Origin: JAKVCB01 sp963578605
GTDB taxonomy: Bacteria > Planctomycetota > Planctomycetia > Pirellulales > Lacipirellulaceae
Direction of reading: 5' to 3'
Assembly: GCA_963578605.1 (NCBI GenBank)
Contig: CAUZEA010000112.1
Span: forward strand, 1 to 16,592
Length of the DNA: 16,592 nt
Part shown: positions 1 to 8,356 of the stretch, one piece after another
How the letters are laid out: the number at the start of each line of letters is the position of its first letter
Numbering within the stretch: position 1 is the stretch's first letter
Notes under the pieces: generated by a model
The model's input: the letters and a program-made list of their open reading frames with translations, nothing else
Databases searched by the model: none
What the model was told of the DNA's origin: nothing
Program-made: the position numbers and the translations under genes

Positions 1-1895
1 CCGATCACGTCGACAACCGCACCCGTGACGGCAACAAGGTTCGTCAACTGGAAATCGATTTCCGAATTCGTGCCGCTGACTCGCAGGTAGAACTCCTCGG
101 CGGCGCTGGCAAGCCAGTCCACACGTTCGACGTCGCCCACTTCCGAACTTAAGACGAGGGCGTTCAAATTGCTGTCGTACAGGGCGAGGTCAATGTTTCC
201 TGCAGCTGACGAAAAGGTGGCTTCTGCCGTCAAGTAGCCTGCCTGGCTGGCTACCAATCGATACCACGATTCCCCGGCTGAGGTAATGTCCTGGTAATGG
301 TCGAAATCAACTTGTCCCCAATCTTCAAAGGTGAAACTGCTTTCTGCTTCAATTGCCAAGTCGTAGTAGCCCAGACCATCAGCAGAAGAGATCCCCACGT
401 AGTAAGACTGGCCCCCGATCACATCGATGGTGTATTCCTCTCCTTGGGTACCACTTACCGAACCGACACCACCCTGTACGGACCAGGCAGACGTCAAATC
501 GTGGGATGTTGTTGAGGTAAAGCTAACAGTCCCCGTTGCGTCGGCAGTGAAGCCGAAGTAGTCCAAGTCATCTAGCGTGCCGATCACTCCCGATACCTCG
601 GTCGTGTTCGCGTTTGTGATCGCACCGAGGTTGCAGGCATCGGTGGAGGAGTTTCCAAAGTCGTCGGTTGGCATTAAGGCGTCAATTGCAGCTTCCAGAT
701 TTAGACGGTTGTAATATTGGCTAGTCGCTGTGTCGAAAAAGCTGTCGGCTGTGGCGACCATGTGATTGTAGATCGTATCCTGTGTGATGTTTGAATACCC
801 GGAAAACTCCATCGCTTCGCGTACGATAACACTTGCACCGGCGATGTATGGGGCGGCCATGCTGGTGCCCGACCAGGTGGCGAAATCGTCGTCGATAGAG
901 TCCGCATCGCTGGCGGCGTAGTCGGGAACGGTACTGGTGATCCAACGCCCGGGTGCCCCAATCGCACTCTGGTGTCGCTGGCTAAAACTGCTGAGTTGCC
1001 CACTGCTGTCGGTCGACATTACGGGAACCACATGCGGACTGGCGGCTGGGTAACTCAAGCCGGGCGTATTGAAGCTTGCGAAACTATTGCCGGCCGATAC
1101 CGAAATGAAGATCCCGTCAGCTTTCAGTTGAGCAAACTCGTCCTCAAGCATGGCCCATTGTGGAATCGATTCGGAGTTATAGTAAGTACCGAGGGACAGG
1201 TTGACTGCTGTAATAGGATTGTCATAGGAGTTTCGGTTGGTGTGAACCCAATCAAGGGCCTGTTCGACCCAACTGAAAAATCCGTTTCCGGCATCATTAA
1301 AAACGCGTAGTCCAACCAGGTCGACGTCGGGGGCAACCCCTGAATTGCTGGCCGCATCTCCCCCCACAATGCCGGCTACGTGCGTCCCGTGCCCACCCTC
1401 GGGACCGTCATCGTAGGGGTCACTATCACCTTCGGTAAAGTCGAATCCCCCTACCACGCGATAGCCGTTACCTAAACCCCCGCCGAGCGCGTAGTGGCTG
1501 TAAGCGATACCACTGTCGATGATGGCAACCGTCTGGTTGTGCCCACGAAATCCATACGCGGTCTGAACCTGGGTGAGACCTGTTTGATTGTGAGCGCTTG
1601 CCAGCGTAAGCTCGATGTCCTGCAAACCTTGTTCAAGTCCAATGTCGCTTTCGGGGGGGATCCAAAAGTCGGCGTCCCGTTCGAGATGATGCTGCAGTTG
1701 CTGGTTTTCAAATGTCTGGTGGAGAGAAAGCGGTGGAACGGACGAGTTTGCAAGCGCTTCGTTGTCCAAAAGGTGGTGCTGGACTTGCCCCGCCAACAGG
1801 TCACCCAGCGCGTTGGCAGACATCACGAGCCGGTCTTCCAACGATTCAATGTGGGGTCGCCGCGCTACTTGCTGGCGGGCGCAATCAGTTCGCAT
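1..1895 (-). CDS. Secreted subtilisin-like serine protease (S8), 3' end outside window
   Basis: This reads open from an ATG at 1895 to the left edge (631 complete codons, no stop), so the protein is partial at its C-terminus. All three catalytic residues are present: Asp127 in AIIDSGIA, His172 in GHGTHVAGI and Ser345 in SGTSMAAPYIAG, with the oxyanion Asn270 in SVSAGNS. It should therefore be an active S8 endopeptidase. Residues about 18-26 (HIESLEDRLVMSA) match the LEPR-like N-terminal segment common in planctomycete exported proteins. A propeptide-like stretch of about 90 residues follows, in which I recognise no I9 domain. After the protease domain come two beta-rich modules resembling PPC (bacterial pre-peptidase C-terminal) domains, at about residues 411-513 and 520-625. 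The lost tail may hold further modules or a dockerin; that is inference. The start is supported by AGAGG at 1904-1908, 8 nt upstream, and an in-frame stop about 39 nt upstream of the ATG. Confidence 0.93.
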   Translation of the reverse strand, partial: MRTDCARQQVARRPHIESLEDRLVMSANALGDLLAGQVQHHLLDNEALANSSVPPLSLHQTFENQQLQHHLERDADFWIPPESDIGLEQGLQDIELTLASAHNQTGLTQVQTAYGFRGHNQTVAIIDSGIAYSHYALGGGLGNGYRVVGGFDFTEGDSDPYDDGPEGGHGTHVAGIVGGDAASNSGVAPDVDLVGLRVFNDAGNGFFSWVEQALDWVHTNRNSYDNPITAVNLSLGTYYNSESIPQWAMLEDEFAQLKADGIFISVSAGNSFASFNTPGLSYPAASPHVVPVMSTDSSGQLSSFSQRHQSAIGAPGRWITSTVPDYAASDADSIDDDFATWSGTSMAAPYIAGASVIVREAMEFSGYSNITQDTIYNHMVATADSFFDTATSQYYNRLNLEAAIDALMPTDDFGNSSTDACNLGAITNANTTEVSGVIGTLDDLDYFGFTADATGTVSFTSTTSHDLTSAWSVQGGVGSVSGTQGEEYTIDVIGGQSYYVGISSADGLGYYDLAIEAESSFTFEDWGQVDFDHYQDITSAGESWYRLVASQAGYLTAEATFSSAAGNIDLALYDSNLNALVLSSEVGDVERVDWLASAAEEFYLRVSGTNSEIDFQLTNLVAVTGAVVDVI

Positions 1896-2373
1896 GCGGG
1901 ACGCCTCTATGGGTAATACGAGTCGCCGTTACCATGCAGCAAGCGCAAAGCTCGCGCTTTCACCACTGGCGATGATCGACCCGTTGCAATAAGTTGCAAA
2001 TACAGATAGTGCTCGCGACCGTTGAGGGGCAGTCGCTGGTGAAAAGGCTGTCCAGGAGTTCCGTGAGCATCATGCTCCGCCCGGCATCTCAAGCTTAGTG
2101 CAGAAACCCGTGCCAGGCTGTCAAAACTTCAAGGTTCGATAACCAACCCTTTCGAATAGTAAGTACGAAGCAACCTGCCGGAGGGTTCACTGTATATTTT
2201 CAACAACATTTATCTGACCGTTCATCCTGTTCAGTCAACATGAGGCCCCAATACCTCGGTGAATTGCTGGTCCAGTATGACAAACAACCCAAAAAAGCCG
2301 GCCAGCAGGTGGTTGACCAACGTGCACGGTTATGCGATTACACCCACAGATAAAAATTCCTTTCGCTACTGAA
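1896..2373. other. Divergent intergenic region between protease gene and pyrC
   Basis: This 478-nt spacer lies between two genes that point away from each other, so it should hold promoters for both. I see no convincing gene: the short open frames here have no recognisable protein features. On the minus strand there is a consensus TTGACA, described separately. On the plus strand, TTGACC at 2313-2318 is followed after 17 nt by GATTAC at 2336-2341, a weak match to a sigma-70 promoter for pyrC. No tRNA, repeat family or mobile-element end was seen. Confidence 0.6.
2097..2124 (-). promoter_or_regulatory. Candidate sigma-70 promoter for the protease gene
   Basis: Read on the minus strand, a perfect TTGACA (2124 to 2119) is followed after 16 nt by TGCACT (2102 to 2097), which matches three of six -10 bases. 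It lies about 200 nt upstream of the protease start and points toward it. The -35 is exact but the -10 is poor, so this is only a candidate. Confidence 0.28.
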
Positions 2374-3720
<1,347 letters not shown>

Positions 3721-3931
3721 ATTGCCGAGGGTTGGTCAGCGGAAAAGTTTCAGCCAAGGTCATGGGGTGACTATCGAGGCATAAGTGTCCTGTGAAAATG
3801 GAAGCTGTCTTAGCGACCGACAGCAGTGACGGTCTATTTGGCAGGGGCCCCGAAGTTTTTTGCTCGTTCGCCCCGGCGAATTCGGAGCGAATACCGTTGT
3901 AATTGGGAAGGTCGTGAGAGAACTTTACCTT
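3721..3931. other. Spacer between pyrC and miaE
   Basis: This 211-nt spacer has no gene. It contains a short palindrome, GGGGCCCC at 3845-3852, followed by a run of T at 3856-3861. The palindrome has no loop, so it is not a normal intrinsic terminator. An in-frame TTG at 3860 and GTG at 3914 could extend miaE upstream, but the added residues do not look like part of that family. Confidence 0.5.
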
Positions 3932-4507
3932 ATGTTACATCTCCAGTCCGAGACGTCCGATCGGTGGTTGGAGCAGGTCGACCGCCACCTTGACGAAATC
4001 TTGATCGACCACGCGCACTGTGAAAAAAAAGCAGCCGGCACGGCCCTCAATCTGATTTTTGCCTATGTGGAGGATCTTGAACTTTGCCGCGAAATGAGCG
4101 AAATCGTCGGTGAAGAACTCGAGCATTTCCACATGGTGATCGAATTGCTCCAGCAACGTGGAATTCGCTTTCGCCGACTGAAGCCAAGCAGTTACGGCCG
4201 AAAGCTTAACGACCTGGTTCGCAAGCAAGAACCGGATCGTGCCGTCGACCGCTTACTGGTTGCGGGACTGATAGAAGCCCGCTCTTGCGAGCGGTTTCAC
4301 GCCTTGGCTCGGCACGTTGCCGACGAGCAACTCGCAACCTTCTATCTAAGCCTCTTCGAGTCGGAAGCCCGTCACCACAGAACCTACACGAGACTGGCAA
4401 CCAACTTTGCTCCCGAGTCGCAAGTCTTCGCGAGGCTCGATGCGTTGGCAACGATCGAAGCCGATATCATCAACCTGGGCGAATCTTTGGCAAGAATGCA
4501 CAGCTAG
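3932..4507 (+). CDS. miaE: tRNA 2-methylthio-N6-isopentenyladenosine-37 hydroxylase (MiaE)
   Basis: MiaE is a diiron monooxygenase that hydroxylates the isopentenyl group of ms2i6A at position 37 of tRNAs reading U-initial codons, giving ms2io6A. The 191-residue product from ATG 3932 fits the short MiaE type. The ferritin-like four-helix diiron ligands are visible: Glu31 in HCEKKAAGTALN, the E-x-x-H of EELEHFH (Glu62, His65), Glu115 in LIEARSCERF, and E-x-x-H in ESEARHH (Glu145, His148). The start is chosen because typical family sequence (DEILIDHAHCEKKAA) follows soon after it, and GAGAG at 3916-3920 lies 11 nt upstream as a weak ribosome site. GTG 3914 is an in-frame alternative. A run of eight A at 4023-4030 encodes the Lys-Lys after Glu31 and does not break the frame. 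No miaA or miaB lies nearby. Confidence 0.9.
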   Translation: MLHLQSETSDRWLEQVDRHLDEILIDHAHCEKKAAGTALNLIFAYVEDLELCREMSEIVGEELEHFHMVIELLQQRGIRFRRLKPSSYGRKLNDLVRKQEPDRAVDRLLVAGLIEARSCERFHALARHVADEQLATFYLSLFESEARHHRTYTRLATNFAPESQVFARLDALATIEADIINLGESLARMHS

Positions 4508-4783
4508 CACTGGTACACCGCTCGTCTTTGGTGCCAGACGATGCGCCCTGGCTGATGTCTTGGGCCACGGGCGACGTGGATCGACTCTTGGCCGTCCTGG
4601 TAGAAACCCAATCCGGCAGATCCCCCAGGATCCGCCGCGACGAGGGAGTCATCCATGCGGTTTCCGACCCAACGGCAACCGGTCAGTTGGACGAATCGGA
4701 CCCTTTGAAGTCGACCCCAAGGGATCGAGATTTCCGGGGAGAAGTACCATTTTTGCCGGCAATCCCAGACCAATCGGAAAAAA

Positions 4784-4813
4784 TTGACGCGAAAATCCCG
4801 CTCGCCTGAAAAT
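4784..4813 (+). promoter_or_regulatory. Candidate distal promoter for btaA
   Basis: TTGACG at 4784-4789 (five of six consensus bases) is followed after 18 nt by GAAAAT at 4808-4813 (four of six). It lies in an AT-rich stretch about 140 nt upstream of the btaA start and on the same strand. Partial overlap with the imperfect repeat at 4791-4832 could allow regulation. This is inferred from sequence only. Confidence 0.35.
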
Positions 4814-4838
4814 GGGTAAATTGGGAATTTTCGGCGCC

Positions 4839-4867
4839 TTGCGAGTTGAGCAACGTCCGGTTATGTT
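4839..4867 (+). promoter_or_regulatory. Candidate proximal promoter for btaA
   Basis: TTGCGA at 4839-4844 and TATGTT at 4862-4867 are separated by exactly 17 nt; each hexamer matches four of six sigma-70 bases. It lies 85 nt upstream of the btaA ATG. A perfect inverted repeat starts inside the -10 element, which is where a repressor would sit. Confidence 0.35.
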
Positions 4868-4883
4868 CAAACGCTTGTTGAAC
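4865..4883. promoter_or_regulatory. Inverted repeat upstream of btaA, possible operator
   Basis: GTTCAA (4865-4870) and TTGAAC (4878-4883) form a perfect 6-bp inverted repeat around a 7-nt centre. It overlaps the 3' part of the proximal -10 element and the expected transcription start. It does not resemble the enterobacterial Pho box. An operator for a dimeric regulator of the lipid genes is plausible but unproven. Confidence 0.35.
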
Positions 4884-4951
4884 CCACTTGGCCGACAGGC
4901 CGCAGGCGGCTCTTGCACGAAGCAACGTGTGAACCATGCAACGGAGGCCTC

Positions 4952-6235
4952 ATGCTCAAGTCCCAATTGAGCCGCGCTTTCTTTAAATTCTGTCACGGTA
5001 ATCATCTTGTATACAACACCTGTTGGGAAGATCCGCGCCTCGATCGTGTGGCACTGAATCTCAAGCCAGGCGATCGTGCGCTGGTCATTACCTCTGCCGG
5101 CTGCAACGCCTTGGACTACGCGCTTGACGAGCCCGACCGCATTGATGCCGTCGACATCAATCCACGTCAGAACGCTTTGTTGGAGCTTAAACTGGCGGCC
5201 ATTCGCAGGTTGGAATACGCCGAGTTCTTTGACTTGTTTGGCCGGGGTCGTTTGCCTGAGTGGCCGGAAATTTACAAGCGCAGGCTGCGGAGTGAGCTAA
5301 CGGACCAATCACGCAAGTATTGGGACCGCAACGGCCAGTTTTTTCATGGTCGCGGGCGGCAGAGCTTTTATTTTCGCGGCTCGGCTGGGACATTCGCCTG
5401 GGGGATGAACGCCTACATCGATCGTATTGCCAATATTCGCAACCAGATTGAAGAGTTGCTTGCCGCCGGTTCACTGGAGTTGCAAAGCGATATTTATTTT
5501 TCCCGGGTCAAACCCCAGTTTTGGGGCCCCATGATTCGTTGGACATTGCGTCGGGACGCAACCTGGTCGTTGTTGGGTGTACCTCGGGCACAGCGTTGGC
5601 AGCTGGATCGTTACTATCCTGGCGGTATCGTACAGTTTGTAGAAGACCGACTTGACGAGGTCTTCGCAAAAATGGTTCTGGCCGACAATTACTTCTGGCG
5701 AGTTTACATGACCGGCCAGTACACGCCCGATTGTTGTCCGGCTTATTTGCAGGAGCGTAATTTCGACCGACTCAAGAACGGGCTGGTTGATTGCATTCAT
5801 TTGCATGACAAGTCGGTGCTCGAATTCCTCAATCACAATAGTGAGCCACTCACGCATTTGGTCTTACTGGATCACATGGATTGGCTGGCTGAGCGGCACC
5901 ACGATATTCTTCAACAGCAGTGGCAAGCAATTGTTGACGGGACCGTTGATGGTGCCCGCGTGCTGTGGAGAAGTGCAGCGTTGCAAGTCGAATTCGTCGA
6001 TCCGCTGGAGATCAAAGTGGGAGACCGAGTGGTTCGCTTGGGGGATTTGCTCAAGTATCACACCGAACTCGCTGAGCGACTTCATTTGCAAGATCGAGTC
6101 AATACCTACGGCAGTTTTTATGTTGCCGACTTGCGTCATCCGAGTTCCAGCCGCGAAAGCCAAGACTTCCAACATGAGCACTCTGGAACGACTGAAGACT
6201 CTCTATTACCTCACGCTCTCACCGATTCGCGGTGA
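4952..6235 (+). CDS. btaA: S-adenosylmethionine:diacylglycerol 3-amino-3-carboxypropyl transferase (BtaA)
   Basis: BtaA (DUF3419 family) moves the 3-amino-3-carboxypropyl group of S-adenosylmethionine onto the sn-3 hydroxyl of diacylglycerol, forming diacylglycerylhomoserine, the first committed step to the betaine lipid DGTS. The 427-residue product is close to known bacterial BtaA length. Family features are the N-terminal VYNTCWEDPRLDR (residues 20-32), a SAM-binding stretch ALVITSAGCNALDY (43-56) with acidic DAVDINPRQ (65-73), FYFRGSAGTFAWGMNAYI (139-156), QYTPDCCPAYLQERNF (256-271) and LVLLDHMDWL (303-312). ATG 4952 is preferred over TTG 4913 because GGAGG (4943-4947) sits 4 nt before it and the extra residues look unrelated. 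The last 62 nt overlap btaB in another frame, so the two are almost certainly cotranscribed and probably translationally coupled. The extreme C-terminus (about 400-427) looks unstructured, consistent with that overlap. Confidence 0.93.
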   Translation: MLKSQLSRAFFKFCHGNHLVYNTCWEDPRLDRVALNLKPGDRALVITSAGCNALDYALDEPDRIDAVDINPRQNALLELKLAAIRRLEYAEFFDLFGRGRLPEWPEIYKRRLRSELTDQSRKYWDRNGQFFHGRGRQSFYFRGSAGTFAWGMNAYIDRIANIRNQIEELLAAGSLELQSDIYFSRVKPQFWGPMIRWTLRRDATWSLLGVPRAQRWQLDRYYPGGIVQFVEDRLDEVFAKMVLADNYFWRVYMTGQYTPDCCPAYLQERNFDRLKNGLVDCIHLHDKSVLEFLNHNSEPLTHLVLLDHMDWLAERHHDILQQQWQAIVDGTVDGARVLWRSAALQVEFVDPLEIKVGDRVVRLGDLLKYHTELAERLHLQDRVNTYGSFYVADLRHPSSSRESQDFQHEHSGTTEDSLLPHALTDSR

Positions 6236-6905
6236 TACACACCAACAACGTCTTGAGAGCTTCTACCAGCATCAGGCGGTCGATTACGACGACTTCCGGG
6301 AGCGGCTGCTGCACGGTCGTGATGAACTTTTCGCTGCGCTGCCGGTGGCTGACGGGCAAGAATGGATCGATCTTGGAGCAGGCACCGGACGCAACGCCGA
6401 GCGGTTTGGAGATCGGTTGCAAAAGTTCTCGTCTGTACAGCTCGTGGACCTCTCCCCATCCCTGCTCGAGGTGACTCATCAACGTATAGACCAACATGGC
6501 TGGTCGAATGTCACGGCTGTTCATGCCGATGCCACATCGTTTGACCCGCCCGATGGATCTGTTGACCTGGTCACATTTTGTTATTCGCTAACCATGATTC
6601 CCGGCTGGTTCGCCGCCGTTGAAAATGCCTGGCGAATGCTCAAACCCGGGGGAATTATCGGGGTTGTCGACTTCTATGTTTCCCGCAAATATCCTGATCC
6701 CGATCAGATCCGGCATGGCTGGTTCCAACGTACATTCTGGCCAACCTGGTTCGCCATGGATAATGTTTTTCTCAGTCCAGATCACTTGCCCATGCTCCGC
6801 AGCCGATTCGAAACCATTTCGACCGAAGAGCGAACTGGAAAAGTCCCCTGGATCCCGCTGCTGGCCGCGCCGCATTACATCTTTGTCGGGCAGAAGCCCG
6901 AGTGA
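6174..6905 (+). CDS. btaB: Diacylglycerylhomoserine N-methyltransferase (BtaB)
   Basis: BtaB adds three methyl groups from S-adenosylmethionine to the amino group of diacylglycerylhomoserine, completing DGTS at the cytoplasmic membrane. The 243-residue product is a class I methyltransferase: motif I is WIDLGAGTGRN (64-74), the acidic end of strand 2 is VQLVDLSPSLLE (88-99), motif II-like is DGSVDLVTFCYSLTMIPGW (127-145), and LKPGG (156-160) is followed by IIGVVDFYVS (161-170). A DFYVS-like segment is, as I recall, conserved in this family. The frame stays open well upstream inside btaA, but the ATG at 6174 gives the expected N-terminus. It lies 62 nt before the btaA stop, with no strong Shine-Dalgarno, fitting translational coupling. 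By motif alone it could be another small-molecule methyltransferase; its overlap with btaA makes BtaB the clear choice. Confidence 0.91.
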   Translation: MSTLERLKTLYYLTLSPIRGDTHQQRLESFYQHQAVDYDDFRERLLHGRDELFAALPVADGQEWIDLGAGTGRNAERFGDRLQKFSSVQLVDLSPSLLEVTHQRIDQHGWSNVTAVHADATSFDPPDGSVDLVTFCYSLTMIPGWFAAVENAWRMLKPGGIIGVVDFYVSRKYPDPDQIRHGWFQRTFWPTWFAMDNVFLSPDHLPMLRSRFETISTEERTGKVPWIPLLAAPHYIFVGQKPE

Positions 6906-6996
6906 GCTGCACTTCGCTATTCGGCAAGGGGGCGCGAACGGGTAGAATGCTCCACACGTCAGCCCCCACGGTGATTCGAACCTTCTGCGCTGGGTC

Positions 6997-8076
6997 ATGG
7001 GTACCATTTTCTACAGTTTGATGGGCGAGGGGCGGGGACATGCTGCGCGGGCACGCGCCATGACTGAGCAACTGCGGCACAAGCACCGCGTTGTGATCTA
7101 TACCTCCTTCGAAGCGCTTGCCTTCCTCCGCAAAATTTATGTCGACAGCTCGGATGTTGAGGTTCGTGAAACGACGGGCATCATCATGGAGTACACTCGG
7201 GGGCGATTGGATCTTCCGAAGACCGTCATTAAAGGTCTTGGCTTGCGTTGGAATCTGAAAAAGATTGTGCAGCCCATCTGCCACGATATCGGGCGCGATC
7301 AGCCCGATATTGTGGTGACCGATTTCGAGCCTACCGTGGCGCGGGCAGCGCAACAAAGTGGTGTACCGGTCATGAGCCTCGACCACCAGCATTTCATCGT
7401 GGCTTACGATCTGGGCAGTTTGCCATGGAGGCTCCGGTCTTACGCTTGGGGGATGGTCCCTGTGGTTAAGTCCTTTGGGCTGGGGCAGCAAAAGACCGTC
7501 GTTTCAGCGTTCTTCTTTTCTCGACTGCGCCCTGCTTATCGCGACGTGATTCAGGTTGGCCCAATTCTCCGCCCGTTGGTCCGCCAGACAAAAGCAACGC
7601 TTGGGGATCACATTCTCTGCTATTTTCGTCGTCACACACCCGAGCGGATTGTCGATTTGATGACCCATGCCGAACGCCCAGTCCGTATCTACGGCCTGGG
7701 AGAGCGGCCAGCCCGAGACAATCTGCATTTTTGCAAAATCGCCGAGGAACCATTCGTTGCCGATTTGGCTTCCGCCTGGGCCGTTGTGGGCGCTGCCGGG
7801 AATCAACTTTCCGGTGAAACCCTCTATTTTGGTAAGCCATTCCTGACGATTCCCGAGAAAAACCATCACGAGCAGCGGATCAATGCCCACTTTGTCAAGG
7901 AATTGGGGGCTGGTGACTGCCAATTCATCGAGAATATCCAGCCGGATGATCTAACCCGGTTTCTTGGCGAGGCCGAAAACTATCGTAACAACCTCGCCAA
8001 TTCCCCCCATCATTTCGACGGTACCGAGGCTGCGCTGGCAGAGATCGAGGCCTTTCTCCAGTTGGCCGCGAAATGA
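6997..8076 (+). CDS. GT-B glycosyltransferase, MurG/GT28-like C-terminal domain
   Basis: This 359-residue protein has the GT-B layout. The acceptor-side N-terminus has GEGRGHAARARAMTEQL (residues 10-26), the glycine-rich loop seen in MurG, MGDG synthase and the MJ1255-like family. The C-terminal half has a nucleotide-sugar site, VVGAAGNQLSGETLYFGKPF (263-282), then EKNHHEQRINAHF (287-299), matching the family pattern in which a HEQ-N motif contacts the donor. It should transfer a sugar from a nucleotide donor, probably at the inner face of the membrane. No signal peptide is seen. It starts 91 nt after btaB on the same strand, so cotranscription is likely, although a weak TAGAAT (6943-6948) could be a separate -10. 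Its place beside btaAB suggests a diacylglycerol acceptor; that is inference. No clear Shine-Dalgarno precedes the ATG. A role in glycosylating another lipid or a polysaccharide cannot be excluded. Confidence 0.85.
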   Translation: MGTIFYSLMGEGRGHAARARAMTEQLRHKHRVVIYTSFEALAFLRKIYVDSSDVEVRETTGIIMEYTRGRLDLPKTVIKGLGLRWNLKKIVQPICHDIGRDQPDIVVTDFEPTVARAAQQSGVPVMSLDHQHFIVAYDLGSLPWRLRSYAWGMVPVVKSFGLGQQKTVVSAFFFSRLRPAYRDVIQVGPILRPLVRQTKATLGDHILCYFRRHTPERIVDLMTHAERPVRIYGLGERPARDNLHFCKIAEEPFVADLASAWAVVGAAGNQLSGETLYFGKPFLTIPEKNHHEQRINAHFVKELGAGDCQFIENIQPDDLTRFLGEAENYRNNLANSPHHFDGTEAALAEIEAFLQLAAK

Positions 8077-8356
8077 TACCAGCAACTTGGTTTTGGGGTA
8101 GCACGGCGGCCCGGTTTTGAACCTGCTTGGGGCAAGTCTGTGTTGGCCAGGTTCGCGTTCACAAGTTCACCAAGCGAGAAACTCGCACCGGCGGGGTCGA
8201 TGTGTGGGCCAGAAAAGCAACGACCACGTCTTCTTAATCGTACTGCTGAACTGCCGGCCATCTCCCCCCTTTAAGTCACCAGTTCCGACGCTTACGATAG
8301 GAAGCTGGCCCAGGCGGTCGGAAACAGGCACCCAACTGCGAAAATCGAAACGACTC
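8077..8356. other. Spacer between the glycosyltransferase and sugar isomerase genes
   Basis: This 280-nt spacer carries no gene. The isomerase frame is open from a TTG at 8117, but the residues before ATG 8357 show no family features. I see no strong terminator or consensus promoter. The length suggests that the sugar genes downstream are a transcription unit separate from the lipid genes. Confidence 0.5.

Larger units (their letters stand above)
4508..4951. other. Intergenic region upstream of the lipid genes
   Basis: This 444-nt spacer contains several short open frames on both strands, none with recognisable protein features, so I call no gene. The first 270 nt are GC-richer and featureless apart from a short stem CGTCT/AGACG at 4523-4540. 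From about 4780 the sequence becomes AT-richer and holds two candidate promoters and two inverted repeats. One, GAAAATCCC (4791-4799) with GGGAATTTTC (4823-4832), is imperfect. The other, near 4865-4883, is perfect and described separately. This layout suggests that btaA has its own regulated start. Confidence 0.6.

Noticed and set aside
1494..1916. A 140-codon plus-strand frame opposite the protease gene.
   Set aside because: It is antisense to the clearly coding N-terminal part of the protease, including the catalytic Asp.
3845..3861. GGGGCCCC followed by a run of six T, resembling a terminator.
   Set aside because: The palindrome has no loop, so a stable RNA hairpin of this form is not possible.
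4023..4030. Run of eight A in miaE as a programmed frameshift or sequencing error.
   Set aside because: The frame continues through a complete MiaE with all expected ligands, so no frameshift is needed.
4285..4809. A 174-codon open frame overlapping the end of miaE and the spacer.
   Set aside because: Its first half is an out-of-frame reading of miaE, and the second half shows no protein family features.
4839..4883. Pho box upstream of btaA.
   Set aside because: No CTGTCAT-like direct repeats are present; the only strong symmetry is the GTTCAA inverted repeat.
6971..6991. A tRNA T-arm-like sequence (GGTTCGAATC on the minus strand) before the glycosyltransferase gene.
   Set aside because: The flanking bases do not form a T stem, and no anticodon, D arm or acceptor stem is present. 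No repeat of it marks an integrated element.
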